From contig DYJF01000009.1 in the NCBI GenBank assembly GCA_020723205.1, positions 12,088 through 44,799 on the forward strand: DNA of 32,712 nt. Reading direction: 5' to 3'. This DNA is from Bdellovibrio sp. (GTDB taxonomy: Bacteria > UBA10199 > 2-02-FULL-44-16 > DYJF01). Made by a program: the position numbers and the translations under genes. This document shows positions 9,552 to 17,194 of this stretch, one piece after another. The notes beneath the pieces were generated by a model. It searched no databases, was not told where the DNA came from, and saw only the letters and a program-made list of their open reading frames with translations. How positions within the stretch are numbered: position 1 is the first letter of the stretch; every line of letters begins with the position of its first letter.

Positions 9552-9582
9552 AAATGCCAAATTCCATTTGGAATTTGCATTT
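9552..9582. repeat. Palindrome in the pilT-pilB divergent promoter region
   Basis: A near-perfect inverted repeat: AAATG plus CAAATTCCA (9558-9566) pairs with TGGAATTTG (9569-9577) plus CATTT, giving 14 bp with a single bulged C at 9557 and a 2-nt loop. The left flank continues the same 7-nt pattern (units like CAAATGC, CAAATTC). The right arm overlaps the predicted -35 of pilB. It could be an operator for both divergent genes or one more member of the local heptamer-type repeats. Confidence 0.6.
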
Positions 9583-9603
9583 TGCACCTTGTGCGGGTAA
9601 AAT
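9575..9603 (+). promoter_or_regulatory. Predicted sigma70 promoter of pilB-pilC
   Basis: -35 TTGCAT at 9575-9580, 17-nt spacer, -10 TAAAAT at 9598-9603. The expected start of transcription is near 9610, followed by a GGGGAG ribosome site and the ATG at 9626. The -35 hexamer lies in the right arm of the palindrome at 9552-9582. The same -35 hexamer and spacing recur at 16279 before the other pilus operon. Predicted by eye only. Confidence 0.6.
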
Positions 9604-9625
9604 TCTCAAGCTTTAATGGGGAGTT

Positions 9626-11314
9626 ATGTTCAAATCAACCGGCCGCGGTCTGGACAATATCGGACAGGAGATGGTCGAGGTGGGCCTGATAAGCGCCGAC
9701 CAGTTGGCCGTCGTCCTCGAGACTAAAAAGAACCTGGGCGGGGACTTGGGCACGATCCTCATTCGCAAGGGTTTCGTCACCGAGGAGCAGATCGCGGACT
9801 TTCTGAACCAGAGTCTGAAGATCCCGCTCGTGTCGCTCAAGGAATACGTCATAGACCCGGAGGTCACGAAGATCGTCCCGGTATCGCTGGCCCAGAGATA
9901 TCATTTCATGCCGCTCTCCAAGGTGGATGATACGCTCACCATTGCGATGGCCAACCCTCTGGACGTCTTTGCGATCGACGACATCAGGGCCGCTATCAAG
10001 ATGCGCGTGCAGCCGGTTCTGGCCTCTGCGCTCGAGGTGGAGCGTCTCTTGCAGGACGGATACCGCGTCAGGGAGATAAGCGACACCGCGCTCGAAGAGA
10101 TACAGGTCGTTCAGGAGGGCGCGCAGTCGGTCGAGGACGCGGCCGAGCGCCTGAAAGAAATGGCGTCCGGCTCAAAGATAATCGCGGAGGTCAATCGCAT
10201 CATCTACGGTGCGGTGAGCAAGCATGCGAGCGATATCCACATCGAGCCGATGGAAAAGAACGTGCGCATGCGTCTTCGCATAGACGGGTTTCTTGAGGAG
10301 CGACTAATACTCCCTAAGCGGATGCATCTGCCGGTCGTGACGCGCATAAAGATAATGTCCGGCATGGATATCGCCGAGAGGCGCGTTCCGCAGGACGGCC
10401 GTGTCCGGATCAAGGTGGAAGGAAACCTTGTGGACATGCGCGTTTCTACCTATCCCACGATGTACGGGGAGAAGGTGGTGATACGTCTCCTCACGAAGGA
10501 GACGATACTGACGCTCGAGGACCTCGGGTTCTCCGAGCGCGACAAAAAATGTTTTGAGGAGATAATCTTAAAACCCCACGGGGTCTTTTTGGTCACCGGC
10601 CCGACCGGTTCCGGCAAGACGACCACGCTCTATGCAGCGTTGCAGAGGATCAACTCGCAGGACAAGAACATAATCTCGATAGAGGACCCGATCGAGAACG
10701 AGATCGCGGGCATCAGCCAGGCGCAGGTGAACGCCAAGGCCGGGATGACCTTTGCCACCGCTCTTCGCTCCATTTTGCGACAGGACCCGGATGTTATAAT
10801 GGTGGGCGAGGTTCGCGATCGCGAGACGGCAGATATCGTAGTTCGCGCCGCCATCACGGGCCACCTTGTCTTTTCAACGCTCCACACGAACACCGCAGTG
10901 GGAGCGGTAACGCGCCTTGTCGATCTGGGAGTGGACAGGTTCCTGATATCGTCCGGCGTGATCGGTCTTTTGGCGCAACGGCTCGTAAGAAAGATCTGTC
11001 CGCAGTGTATACAGCCGGTCGAGGTGGATCCGACCAAGCTCAAGCAGTTCTCTCTCGACCCCAAGACGGTCGTCTATAAGGGCAAGGGTTGTAAACACTG
11101 CCGCATGAGTGGGTACACGGGGCGCGTCGGCATCTTCGAGCTGGTCATGATATCGCCGGAGCTTCGCGATATGATCATTGCGGGAGCCAGCGAGGACGAG
11201 ATGTTAAGGGAGGCGAAAAAGGCCGGTACGATGGAAGTTCACGAGGCGGGCATCCAGAAGATCAGGGAGGGCGTGACCACGATAGATGAAGTGGCGCGCG
11301 TGACGGAGGAATAG
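9626..11314 (+). CDS. pilB: Type IV pilus assembly ATPase PilB (MshE/GspE family)
   Basis: 562 aa. The N-terminal MshEN-type domain (about residues 10-150; LGTILIRKGFVTEEQIADFL, then KIPLVSLKEYVIDPEV) binds cyclic di-GMP in MshE and related ATPases. A linker leads to the ATPase core: ASDIHIEP, Walker A GPTGSGKTTT at about 325, Walker B VIMVGEVRD at about 392-400, His box GHLVFSTLHTN. A four-cysteine zinc site (CPQC at about 457 and CKHC at about 490) is typical of PilB/GspE. It powers pilin polymerisation through PilC. GGGGAG precedes the ATG. pilC follows with a 1-nt overlap. Whether this MshEN copy binds c-di-GMP cannot be decided by eye. Confidence 0.94.
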   Translation: MFKSTGRGLDNIGQEMVEVGLISADQLAVVLETKKNLGGDLGTILIRKGFVTEEQIADFLNQSLKIPLVSLKEYVIDPEVTKIVPVSLAQRYHFMPLSKVDDTLTIAMANPLDVFAIDDIRAAIKMRVQPVLASALEVERLLQDGYRVREISDTALEEIQVVQEGAQSVEDAAERLKEMASGSKIIAEVNRIIYGAVSKHASDIHIEPMEKNVRMRLRIDGFLEERLILPKRMHLPVVTRIKIMSGMDIAERRVPQDGRVRIKVEGNLVDMRVSTYPTMYGEKVVIRLLTKETILTLEDLGFSERDKKCFEEIILKPHGVFLVTGPTGSGKTTTLYAALQRINSQDKNIISIEDPIENEIAGISQAQVNAKAGMTFATALRSILRQDPDVIMVGEVRDRETADIVVRAAITGHLVFSTLHTNTAVGAVTRLVDLGVDRFLISSGVIGLLAQRLVRKICPQCIQPVEVDPTKLKQFSLDPKTVVYKGKGCKHCRMSGYTGRVGIFELVMISPELRDMIIAGASEDEMLREAKKAGTMEVHEAGIQKIREGVTTIDEVARVTEE

Positions 11315-12537
11315 TGCCGACTTTCTATTACCGTGCGAGGGACAAAGAGGGCAAGCTCGTCAGCGGCGAGGTCGAGGCCTCATCCGCGGAGGAACTGAAA
11401 GAGGGCCTCTTCCACGAGGAGATGATCCCGCTCGTGGTCCGCGAGCTCAAGGTCGGCGGCATCTCGATCGAAGCGGTGACGCGTATTTTCAAACGTGTGA
11501 AACACGAAGATCTCATGGTTTTTACCCGCCAGTTCTACACTCTCTTCAAGGCCGGCGTCAGCATGGACACGATACTCTCCTCCATGGCCAAACAGGTGGG
11601 CAGCGTCGTACTGAAGAACGCGCTTGTCCGCGTGCGCGCCGACGTTGCCGCCGGCGCTACACTGGCGCAGGCGCTCGCGCGTCACCCGAGGATATTCGAC
11701 GAACTCTACACCTCGATGATCGCCGCTGGCGAGGAGGCGGGCATCCTTGAGGACGTCCTGCGCCAGCTCTCTACGCTGCTCGAAAAGGATTTTGAGATCA
11801 AGAAGGGCGTCAAGAACGCGATGCTCTATCCCAAGATAGTCATCACCGTACTCGTTCTGGCCATAGGTTTCCTCATGACCTACGTCGTGCCAAAGTTCAC
11901 GGCCTTCTACGGCCATTACGGAGCCGCGCTTCCGCTCCCAACTCTCATTCTCATAACGGCCAGTAACTTCGTCCGCGGATACTGGTACGTTGTTCTGGGT
12001 GTTATAACGCTGGCGATCATCCTTTTCGTGCGCTATTACAGGACCAAGACAGGGCGCTATAAGATAGACAGCTTCCGGCTCCAGATGCCCGTTTTCGGCC
12101 AGCTTAATCAGAAGGTCGCTGCCGCGCGATTTTCGAGGATACTTGCCGCACTCTATAAGAGCGGGCTTCATATGCCGCGCTGTCTCGAGGTTGTCGCCGG
12201 TGTGATAGGCAATGAGGCCTTCGCGCGCGAAGTGCGCGAGGTGAAGGATGACATTCAGAAAGGAGCAACACTCTCTGAATCCATGGGCCGCCGGAAATAC
12301 TTTCCGGGCGTCATGGTGGAGACAGCGTCTGTGGGTGAACGGGCGGGCGCTCTCGATGAACTTCTGACGACCATTGTGGATCATTATGATCTCGAGGTCT
12401 CCTATACAGTCAAGAATCTGACCACCTTATTGGAACCCTTGCTGTTGATAGGGATTTTTGGTATGGTCCTTCTATTGGCCTTGGCGATATTTTTGCCGAT
12501 CTGGAACATGTCATCGGTAATAAGCCATCGAAAATAA
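11314..12537 (+). CDS. pilC: Type IV pilus platform protein PilC (GspF/MshG family)
   Basis: 407 aa polytopic inner-membrane protein with the two-fold GspF repeat. The N-terminal piece MPTFYYRARDKEGKLVSGEVEA is typical. The first GspF domain contains FTRQFYTLFKAGVSMDTIL, the second AARFSRILAALYKSGLHMPRCLEV. Transmembrane segments lie at about residues 175-195, 217-240 and 375-397. PilC transfers the movement of PilB to pilin subunits. The GTG start overlaps the pilB stop (TAGTG), and pilB's end supplies GGAGG upstream, so the two are coupled. Confidence 0.95.
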   Translation: MPTFYYRARDKEGKLVSGEVEASSAEELKEGLFHEEMIPLVVRELKVGGISIEAVTRIFKRVKHEDLMVFTRQFYTLFKAGVSMDTILSSMAKQVGSVVLKNALVRVRADVAAGATLAQALARHPRIFDELYTSMIAAGEEAGILEDVLRQLSTLLEKDFEIKKGVKNAMLYPKIVITVLVLAIGFLMTYVVPKFTAFYGHYGAALPLPTLILITASNFVRGYWYVVLGVITLAIILFVRYYRTKTGRYKIDSFRLQMPVFGQLNQKVAAARFSRILAALYKSGLHMPRCLEVVAGVIGNEAFAREVREVKDDIQKGATLSESMGRRKYFPGVMVETASVGERAGALDELLTTIVDHYDLEVSYTVKNLTTLLEPLLLIGIFGMVLLLALAIFLPIWNMSSVISHRK

Positions 12538-12591
12538 TGTTTTCTGATTTTAAATTTGGCTTGTAATTTTTTTCTTCGAAAGGAGGGGGGT

Positions 12592-12960
12592 ATGAACGTC
12601 AGTGGTCGTGCAAAGTATGAGGTAGTTATCGTTGTGATCGTCGTGCTTCTGGCGATAGCGATAGCCGTGGGTCTTTACGCCGGCAGGAGTAAGGTGCACA
12701 ACGGCAAGCAAATGATCGCGGAACTGTCCGCGATACGCAGCGCCGTGTCGCTGTACACGACGACGAACAGGGCTCTTCCGCCCAACCTAGAGATTCTGAC
12801 AAAGGCCACTTACGATGCCTCCGGTATCGCGCGGCCGTATCTGGAGAAGATGCATGCGAACGCGGAAGGCAAGCTCGTCGATCCGTTCGGCAAGCCGTAC
12901 TCGTATGACACGAAGCGCGGATTGGTGGCCAGTACGTCGCCGGGCTACGGGGAGTGGTGA
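12592..12960 (+). CDS. Pseudopilin-like protein with degenerate leader, copy 1
   Basis: 122 aa, not a recognised named gene. MNVSG, then RAKYE, then a strong hydrophobic helix (residues 10-28), an alpha helix, and a small globular domain ending DPFGKPYSYD...STSPGYGEW. The C-terminal part resembles the GspG/major pseudopilin signature (DPWGNPY). The site looks like a prepilin cleavage site (Gly, with Glu five residues on) but has Arg and Lys where hydrophobic residues are expected. The start is fixed by an unusually strong ribosome site (AAAGGAGGGGGG) just before ATG. The next gene is a diverged paralogue. Confidence 0.8.
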   Translation: MNVSGRAKYEVVIVVIVVLLAIAIAVGLYAGRSKVHNGKQMIAELSAIRSAVSLYTTTNRALPPNLEILTKATYDASGIARPYLEKMHANAEGKLVDPFGKPYSYDTKRGLVASTSPGYGEW

Positions 12961-12963
12961 TCC

Positions 12964-13332
12964 ATGAAGTACCGCCGTTTTGTGGAGAGGGCCCTCCTGC
13001 TCGTCGTATCGCTGGGATCGGTCTATTTTGTGGCCTTTACGGCATATTCCGATTTCAAGTCCACGAGGCAGCGCGCCCTTTTTTACCAGCTCCAGATCCT
13101 GCGCATGGGTGTCAACATCCACCAGCTGGTGCTTCACAATAATCCGGCGAACCTTCTGGAGGTCGTTACGAAAACATACCGGCTTCGTGACGAGCCGGTG
13201 GACAGGAAATTCGTAGAAGGCATCGCGATAGACACTCACGGGCGGATCTTTGATCCCTTCGGGAATCCGTATTTTTACGATCCTGTTACGGGCTGGGTGA
13301 GGTCGACGACGAGCGGCTATGAGTTTTGGTGA
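12964..13332 (+). CDS. Pseudopilin-like protein with no leader motif, copy 2
   Basis: 122 aa, the same length as the preceding gene and sharing its C-terminal pattern (DPFGNPYFYD, a Gly-Trp-Val, then STTSGYEFW). The N-terminus MKYRRFVERALLLVV has a transmembrane helix at about residues 9-27 but neither the Gly cleavage site nor the Glu at position 5 of pilins. So it is probably a membrane-anchored, uncleaved pilin-like protein, perhaps an assembly factor or minor subunit. It starts 3 nt after copy 1, with GGAG about 10 nt upstream of the ATG. Function unknown. Confidence 0.75.
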   Translation: MKYRRFVERALLLVVSLGSVYFVAFTAYSDFKSTRQRALFYQLQILRMGVNIHQLVLHNNPANLLEVVTKTYRLRDEPVDRKFVEGIAIDTHGRIFDPFGNPYFYDPVTGWVRSTTSGYEFW

Positions 13333-13387
13333 TAGACAATGAACCGGCAAAATGATAGTTAATCACAATCAATTGAAAGGAGGGGGT

Positions 13388-13792
13388 ATGAAGAGGTCGA
13401 AAGGTTTTACGTTGATAGAGTTGATCCTGGTCATCGCCATCCTTGGCATCCTTGCCATTTCGGCGCTGCCGAAATTTTTGGATGTTTCCACGGAGGCCAA
13501 GCAGGCGTCGCGTGACGGGGTTATCGGCGCGGTCCGCGCTGGCATCGCGCTCTACAGAGCCAACGATATGGTCACTTCCGGAACCGGAACAGGAACCTAT
13601 CCCGCAACGCTGGATACGGCGACAAACGGGCCCTGCCAGGGACCTCCTGCCAATCCCTGTTTCGCGATCGTGTTGAGCAATGGAATTGAAGATGCAAGCT
13701 GGACGCGCGTCAGCGATACATCGTATACCTACAACGACGGAACGACTACGACGACTTACACATACTCGCCGGCGAACGGAACATTCCAGTAA
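13388..13792 (+). CDS. Type IV pilin, likely the major subunit
   Basis: 134 aa. A textbook class III leader: MKRSKG followed by FTLIELILVIAILGILAISA, with Gly at -1, Phe at +1 and Glu at +5 of the mature protein. The mature protein has the conserved N-terminal helix, ALPKFLDVSTEAKQ as in MSHA-type pilins, a Cys pair (GPCQGPPANPCF) that may form a disulfide, and a Thr/Tyr-rich C-terminus. The start is set by an AAAGGAGGGGG ribosome site nearly identical to that of copy 1 of the pseudopilin-like pair, suggesting high expression. A strong terminator follows directly. Called major because of the canonical leader, the ribosome site and the terminator. Confidence 0.88.
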   Translation: MKRSKGFTLIELILVIAILGILAISALPKFLDVSTEAKQASRDGVIGAVRAGIALYRANDMVTSGTGTGTYPATLDTATNGPCQGPPANPCFAIVLSNGIEDASWTRVSDTSYTYNDGTTTTTYTYSPANGTFQ

Positions 13793-13814
13793 GAACGGTT
13801 GAATTTCGAAAGGC

Positions 13815-13848
13815 AAAAGGCATAGGGCGAAGGCCCTATGCCTTTTTT
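13815..13848. terminator. Rho-independent terminator between pilin and pilX-like gene
   Basis: A perfect 14-bp stem (13815-13828 with 13833-13846), a GAAG loop and T-runs at the right and A-runs at the left, so it can work in both directions between the convergent pilin and pilX-like genes. The stop codon of the pilX-like gene (TTA at 13847-13849 on the + strand) lies at its edge. The left arm and its upstream flank (13808 on) read as 7-nt units ending in GGC, like the repeat at 24841. Confidence 0.93.
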
Positions 13849-14839
13849 ACGGGCTGATCTCCCTCCACGACCTTTCCTGCGGCGTGTCCTCGCCGGTCAA
13901 AAGGTCGGTGGTCAAAGATGTGATGACGTTCTCTTCGTTGTAGGTGATGCTCGCGTTGCCGCGCATGGTGACATTTCCCTGAGTGATGAGGCCCCCGTCT
14001 ATCGACATGTTGCCGAGCAATGTGATGTCGATGTCCGTGAATCCGGCGGTATAGATCAGTCCCTCGAAATTGACGTTGCCGGAGATCCTTAAATTCCCCA
14101 TTATGATGAGGAACGCGGGATTTCCGTCGGTTGTGTTGATATTCCCGGCGATCTGCACATCTGCCGGATCTCCGCCGGGATACTCGTCGACGAAGATAAT
14201 GCCGTTGAGCGAGCTCGGGCTCGGACTGAAGGTCCCTTGAAAATAATTGCCGTCGGGCCTCGATGTGTAACCGTTCAAGTGGTTGGCCCTCGCCTGTGCG
14301 ATCGCTTCCGCGGTTTCAAGGCCCGGGATCGGCTGGTCGGTCTGGAAGGTCTCTCCGGTGACGTTCACATTCCCCCCCTCGACGTACGTTCCCGAATATG
14401 CGACGTCCCCGGCTATCTCCACATTACCGTTCAGGTTGCAGTCCCCGTTCGTGAAGATGGCGTCCTCCATCGCGCCGCTGAACCGCGAGAGAGTCGTTTG
14501 TATCGCCCTCTTCGAATCTCCGTAAGTGCCCGTCGACGTGGCCGTAACCTCCTTTTCGGGATCGGTGCCGGCAGTTATCTCGACGTCAAAGCTCCCCCCG
14601 GCGAAGTTTGTGGCAGGGAACGCCTCGGCGTTGCTATACTGCGACCAGTCGGCGCGCAGCGCGTGTTTCGCTACGGCAAGCCCCGCCTCAGCGATGTACA
14701 GCGCCCGCTTGGCGTTCACCTCGTTGCTCGTGATATCCGCCCTGATCGAAATGAGGGAGACCGCCACCAGCGCCAGAATGACAAGAAGCATCAGCGTTAT
14801 CGCCACGGCTATGACTGAAAGACCCCGTTCCGGTCTCAT
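13847..14839 (-). CDS. PilX-like minor pilin with Gly-Asn-rich beta-repeat domain
   Basis: 330 aa. The N-terminus MRPERG then LSVIAVAITLMLLVILALV has a PilX/MshP-type leader (Gly site, no Glu at +5) and the typical AKRALYIAEAGLAVAKHAL segment. From about residue 130 to 315 the protein repeats short motifs of the form GNVxIxG (LNGNVEIAGD, GGNVNVTGE, GNLRISGNVNFEG, LGNMSIDGG, GNVTMRGNASI). This spacing suggests a right-handed beta-helix or bactofilin-like fold. It probably sits at the pilus tip, or serves as an adhesin. The ribosome site GAGGTG precedes the ATG. It is the last gene of the minor-pilin operon. Confidence 0.8.
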   Translation of the reverse strand: MRPERGLSVIAVAITLMLLVILALVAVSLISIRADITSNEVNAKRALYIAEAGLAVAKHALRADWSQYSNAEAFPATNFAGGSFDVEITAGTDPEKEVTATSTGTYGDSKRAIQTTLSRFSGAMEDAIFTNGDCNLNGNVEIAGDVAYSGTYVEGGNVNVTGETFQTDQPIPGLETAEAIAQARANHLNGYTSRPDGNYFQGTFSPSPSSLNGIIFVDEYPGGDPADVQIAGNINTTDGNPAFLIIMGNLRISGNVNFEGLIYTAGFTDIDITLLGNMSIDGGLITQGNVTMRGNASITYNEENVITSLTTDLLTGEDTPQERSWREISP

Positions 14840-14842
14840 TTT

Positions 14843-15331
14843 TCACCTCACGTTTCTTAATTTCGTAAGCGACTGAACGGTCACCGACTGGTTCGATGCC
14901 GCCACGGTTATCGTCACGGCGACCATTCTTACGTTCGTGCTGGAAGGCGAGACGATGGGCGTCGCTATCGCCGCGCTGTTCCTGTCGTAATATTCGAACG
15001 TCAGCGCAGTGACCCCGTCTATGGCCGCCGTGCTGTTGCGCAAAAGCTGGTTGCCGCTCATTCTGTAGTCGATGTCGTTATTATCGACGTCTATGAACCT
15101 TATCTCATTCGAATTTGCCGTGACGAGACTTGAGACGTTCTTCACGTGCCTTATCTCCCGCATCATGCGCGCGTACGCCGTATCGTACTTTCCTATTATC
15201 TCGGTGCCGGCAAGAGCGATGTCAAAGGACCTTATCGTTATTATTACCGCCTGCGCCAGGGACACGAATATGATGCCCGAGAGGGCTATCACCAGAATAT
15301 ATTCCACAAGCGTGAATCCGCGGTTCTTCAT
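14843..15331 (-). CDS. PilW/PulJ-like minor pilin
   Basis: 162 aa. MKNRG then FTLVEYILVIALSGIIFVSL, a canonical prepilin leader with Phe +1 and Glu +5. The downstream YARMMREIRHVKN is typical of PulJ/PilW/MshO proteins, followed by a beta-rich domain (VTALTFEYYDRN). A TTG two codons upstream is open, but the ATG at 15331 starts the normal leader and is 2 nt past the pilV-like stop, so it is preferred. It probably forms part of the pilus-tip priming complex with its neighbours. Confidence 0.85.
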   Translation of the reverse strand: MKNRGFTLVEYILVIALSGIIFVSLAQAVIITIRSFDIALAGTEIIGKYDTAYARMMREIRHVKNVSSLVTANSNEIRFIDVDNNDIDYRMSGNQLLRNSTAAIDGVTALTFEYYDRNSAAIATPIVSPSSTNVRMVAVTITVAASNQSVTVQSLTKLRNVR

Positions 15332-15333
15332 TC

Positions 15334-15735
15334 TCAATACCCCAGGTTGGTTATCACAGTGGACAGTGCCACGTTGAAACCCGACATCCCGTCCCTTGTA
15401 ACGACGGTCCTGACGCGTTTGAAATCGGTCGGACCCGTGACCGGCGTGTCGAGGTCGGACGGGTTAACGTAGTCAACGTCGATCTCATAATTATAGCTCG
15501 AGAACTGGCCCGAGAATCCGGTCTCGGTGACGGAGACTATATCGGCGAACCTTTTTCCGCGGATCATCTCCTCCATCTTGAACTCCGAGAGATTTGCAGC
15601 TACCGTAACGGACGATGCGTCTGCGCCCGTCGCGACGATCCTGGCGAACGCCGCGAGAACAGCGGGGATCGCCACTGAAAGCACGGCAAGGACAATGATG
15701 ATCTCGAGCAATGTCATTCCCCTGTTCTTTTTCAT
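15334..15735 (-). CDS. PilV/MshD-like minor pilin
   Basis: 133 aa. MKKNRG then MTLLEIIIVLAVLSVAIPAV, with Gly -1 and Glu +5, then the NLSEFKMEEMIRGKRFADI segment that PilV/MshD/GspI proteins carry (the 'ME.i.' patch). By position it matches MshD or PilV in minor-pilin operons. The ATG overlaps the stop of the upstream gspH-like gene by 1 nt (TGATG). It is likely translated by coupling, because no Shine-Dalgarno is seen. Confidence 0.85.
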   Translation of the reverse strand: MKKNRGMTLLEIIIVLAVLSVAIPAVLAAFARIVATGADASSVTVAANLSEFKMEEMIRGKRFADIVSVTETGFSGQFSSYNYEIDVDYVNPSDLDTPVTGPTDFKRVRTVVTRDGMSGFNVALSTVITNLGY

Positions 15736-16235
15736 CAGTACGATATCCTTCCCGTCTGCGGAGTTACCCTCACCGTCGTCGTGCCGGCCGCGTTCTGCAG
15801 AACGATCGTCCCTTCCGATCCCAGCGGCGTGCCCGAAACGTAAGGTATCCCCTGCCAGTTGAAATCGATCCTCTGTATCCCCCCGAAACTTGCGCTCACA
15901 AGGTTGACGCCGTTGAATTCTTCAGAGCCGGCGTAGCTGACGGTGTAATTTGTGGTCGGTTTCAGCGGGTCCTTGACCGGCGTTGCCGGCGTGTCTTTGA
16001 AGAGGGTGTAGGACTCCGTTGCCGGAGAAAAATCGATCCCGTACGTCCCTCCGTGGTTCAATGCGAGCGACTGGGAATAGCGCAGATCGTTCATGAGCTT
16101 CACCCGGGCGGCCATGAGGTTGGATGCAGTAAAGGAGAATTTCGTTATGAGCACAAAAGAGAGAATGGATATGACGACTATGAGTATAACCAGTTCCATT
16201 AGGGTAAAACCCGATCTTTTCGAGGGATTCAGCAT
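15735..16235 (-). CDS. GspH/FimT-like minor pilin
   Basis: 166 aa. MLNPSKRSG then FTLMELVILIVVISILSFVL, a canonical leader, then NDLRYSQSLALNHGGTYGIDF as in GspH/FimT/MshC, and a C-terminal beta domain (GTIVLQNAAGTTTVRVTPQTGRI) matching the 'i.l....v.v...tGrv' ending. First gene of the - strand operon of four minor pilins. There is no Shine-Dalgarno; the predicted extended -10 at 16242-16250 would place the transcript start at or next to the ATG. Confidence 0.87.
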   Translation of the reverse strand: MLNPSKRSGFTLMELVILIVVISILSFVLITKFSFTASNLMAARVKLMNDLRYSQSLALNHGGTYGIDFSPATESYTLFKDTPATPVKDPLKPTTNYTVSYAGSEEFNGVNLVSASFGGIQRIDFNWQGIPYVSGTPLGSEGTIVLQNAAGTTTVRVTPQTGRISY

Positions 16236-16241
16236 GTAAAA

Positions 16242-16250
16242 ATATTACCA
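16242..16250 (-). promoter_or_regulatory. Predicted extended -10 promoter of the minor-pilin operon
   Basis: On the - strand the sequence reads TGGTAATAT, fitting TGn plus a TATAAT-like hexamer (TAATAT, 16242-16247). No good -35 hexamer is seen 16-18 nt upstream. The start of transcription expected 6-7 nt downstream is the A of the ATG at 16235, so the message would be leaderless. Eye-based prediction. Confidence 0.4.
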
Positions 16251-16278
16251 CACCAGATGAGCTAAGGCCGCATTTTTT

Positions 16279-16307
16279 TTGCATTTTTTTCCAGAAACGT
16301 GTATTAT
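16279..16307 (+). promoter_or_regulatory. Predicted sigma70 promoter of the ExeA-like/pilMNOPQ operon
   Basis: -35 TTGCAT at 16279-16284, 17-nt spacer, -10 TATTAT at 16302-16307. The start of transcription would be near 16314, about 15 nt before the ATG at 16329. Same -35 hexamer and same spacing as the pilB promoter at 9575. It probably drives the seven genes to 22072. Confidence 0.6.
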
Positions 16308-16328
16308 GCCGGAAACCGGGGGTCTTCT

Positions 16329-17183
16329 ATGTACTTGGAATTTTTCGGTTTTTCGGAACAGCCGTTTTCAATAACGCCTGATTCCCACTTTTTGTTCATG
16401 GGTAAGCAGCACGAGCTTGCGCTCTCGACGATCACATACAACATCAAGGAGCGGAAGGGATTTTCACTCTTGACCGGCGAGGTCGGCGCCGGAAAGACGA
16501 CCCTCGCGCGGGCGCTGCTGGGGAGGTTCGATGATTCGATCAAGACGGCGCTCATCATCAACCCGCTTCTTTCGGTGCCGGAGCTCTTGAAGGCGATCAA
16601 CAAGGATTTCGGGATCCCCGTCCGGCTGAATTCCCCGCAAAAATATATCGAGGCGCTGAACCAGTTCCTGATAAAACGTGCGGAGAACGGCCAGAACGCG
16701 CTCGTCGTGATAGACGAAGCGCAGGACCTCTCGAACGAGGCGCTTGAGGCCGTACGCTTGCTGACGAATTTGGAGACAGAAAAGCACAAGCTCTTGCAGA
16801 TATTGCTCGTGGGCCAGCCGGAGCTTGTAAGGCGGCTCGAGAGCCACGATCTAAGGCAGCTCAACCAGCGCATCACGGTGCGTTTTCATCTGGAGCCGCT
16901 CGATTTCTCGGAGATGATGCGTTACATCAACCATCGCATTTGCACGGCCGGAGGCGGGGGCAAGGTTTTTTTCGAACCGAAGGCGTACCGTTTGATACAC
17001 AAAGAGACCAAGGGCTATCCACGTCTCATAAACATCGTGTGCGACCGTTCGCTGATGGCCTCATATGTGCGTGAGACCACGGTGGTCGACGTCGACATCG
17101 TGTGGGCCGCGATCGCCGACTGGAAGGGAAAGCGCCGTCCGTCGCCTTGGCGGGCCATCAAGCGCCTTGTGTTCTCGTCCTGA
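16329..17183 (+). CDS. ExeA/MshM-type AAA ATPase
   Basis: 284 aa. MYLEFFGFSEQPFSITPDSHFLF is the standard opening of ExeA/GspA/MshM ATPases. Walker A GEVGAGKTT lies at about residues 50-58, Walker B LVVIDEAQDLS at about 124-134, and a sensor region LLVGQPELVRRL follows. ExeA with ExeB inserts the secretin multimer through peptidoglycan; MshM is the MSHA pilus equivalent. The GspA-type C-terminal peptidoglycan-binding domain is absent; the protein ends after the ATPase module, as in MshM. A longer frame starts at 16299, but the conserved MYLEFFG start at 16329 is preferred. The TPR gene follows after 11 nt. Confidence 0.88.
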   Translation: MYLEFFGFSEQPFSITPDSHFLFMGKQHELALSTITYNIKERKGFSLLTGEVGAGKTTLARALLGRFDDSIKTALIINPLLSVPELLKAINKDFGIPVRLNSPQKYIEALNQFLIKRAENGQNALVVIDEAQDLSNEALEAVRLLTNLETEKHKLLQILLVGQPELVRRLESHDLRQLNQRITVRFHLEPLDFSEMMRYINHRICTAGGGGKVFFEPKAYRLIHKETKGYPRLINIVCDRSLMASYVRETTVVDVDIVWAAIADWKGKRRPSPWRAIKRLVFSS

Positions 17184-17194
17184 AGAGGAAGGAT

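Noticed and set aside
8391-9689. Long + strand open frame opposite pilT
   Set aside because: It is antisense to a clear pilT with intact motifs, has no recognisable domain and is explained by codon bias in GC-rich DNA.
11380-12384. 334-codon - strand open frame opposite pilC
   Set aside because: Antisense shadow of pilC; composition biased and no motif.
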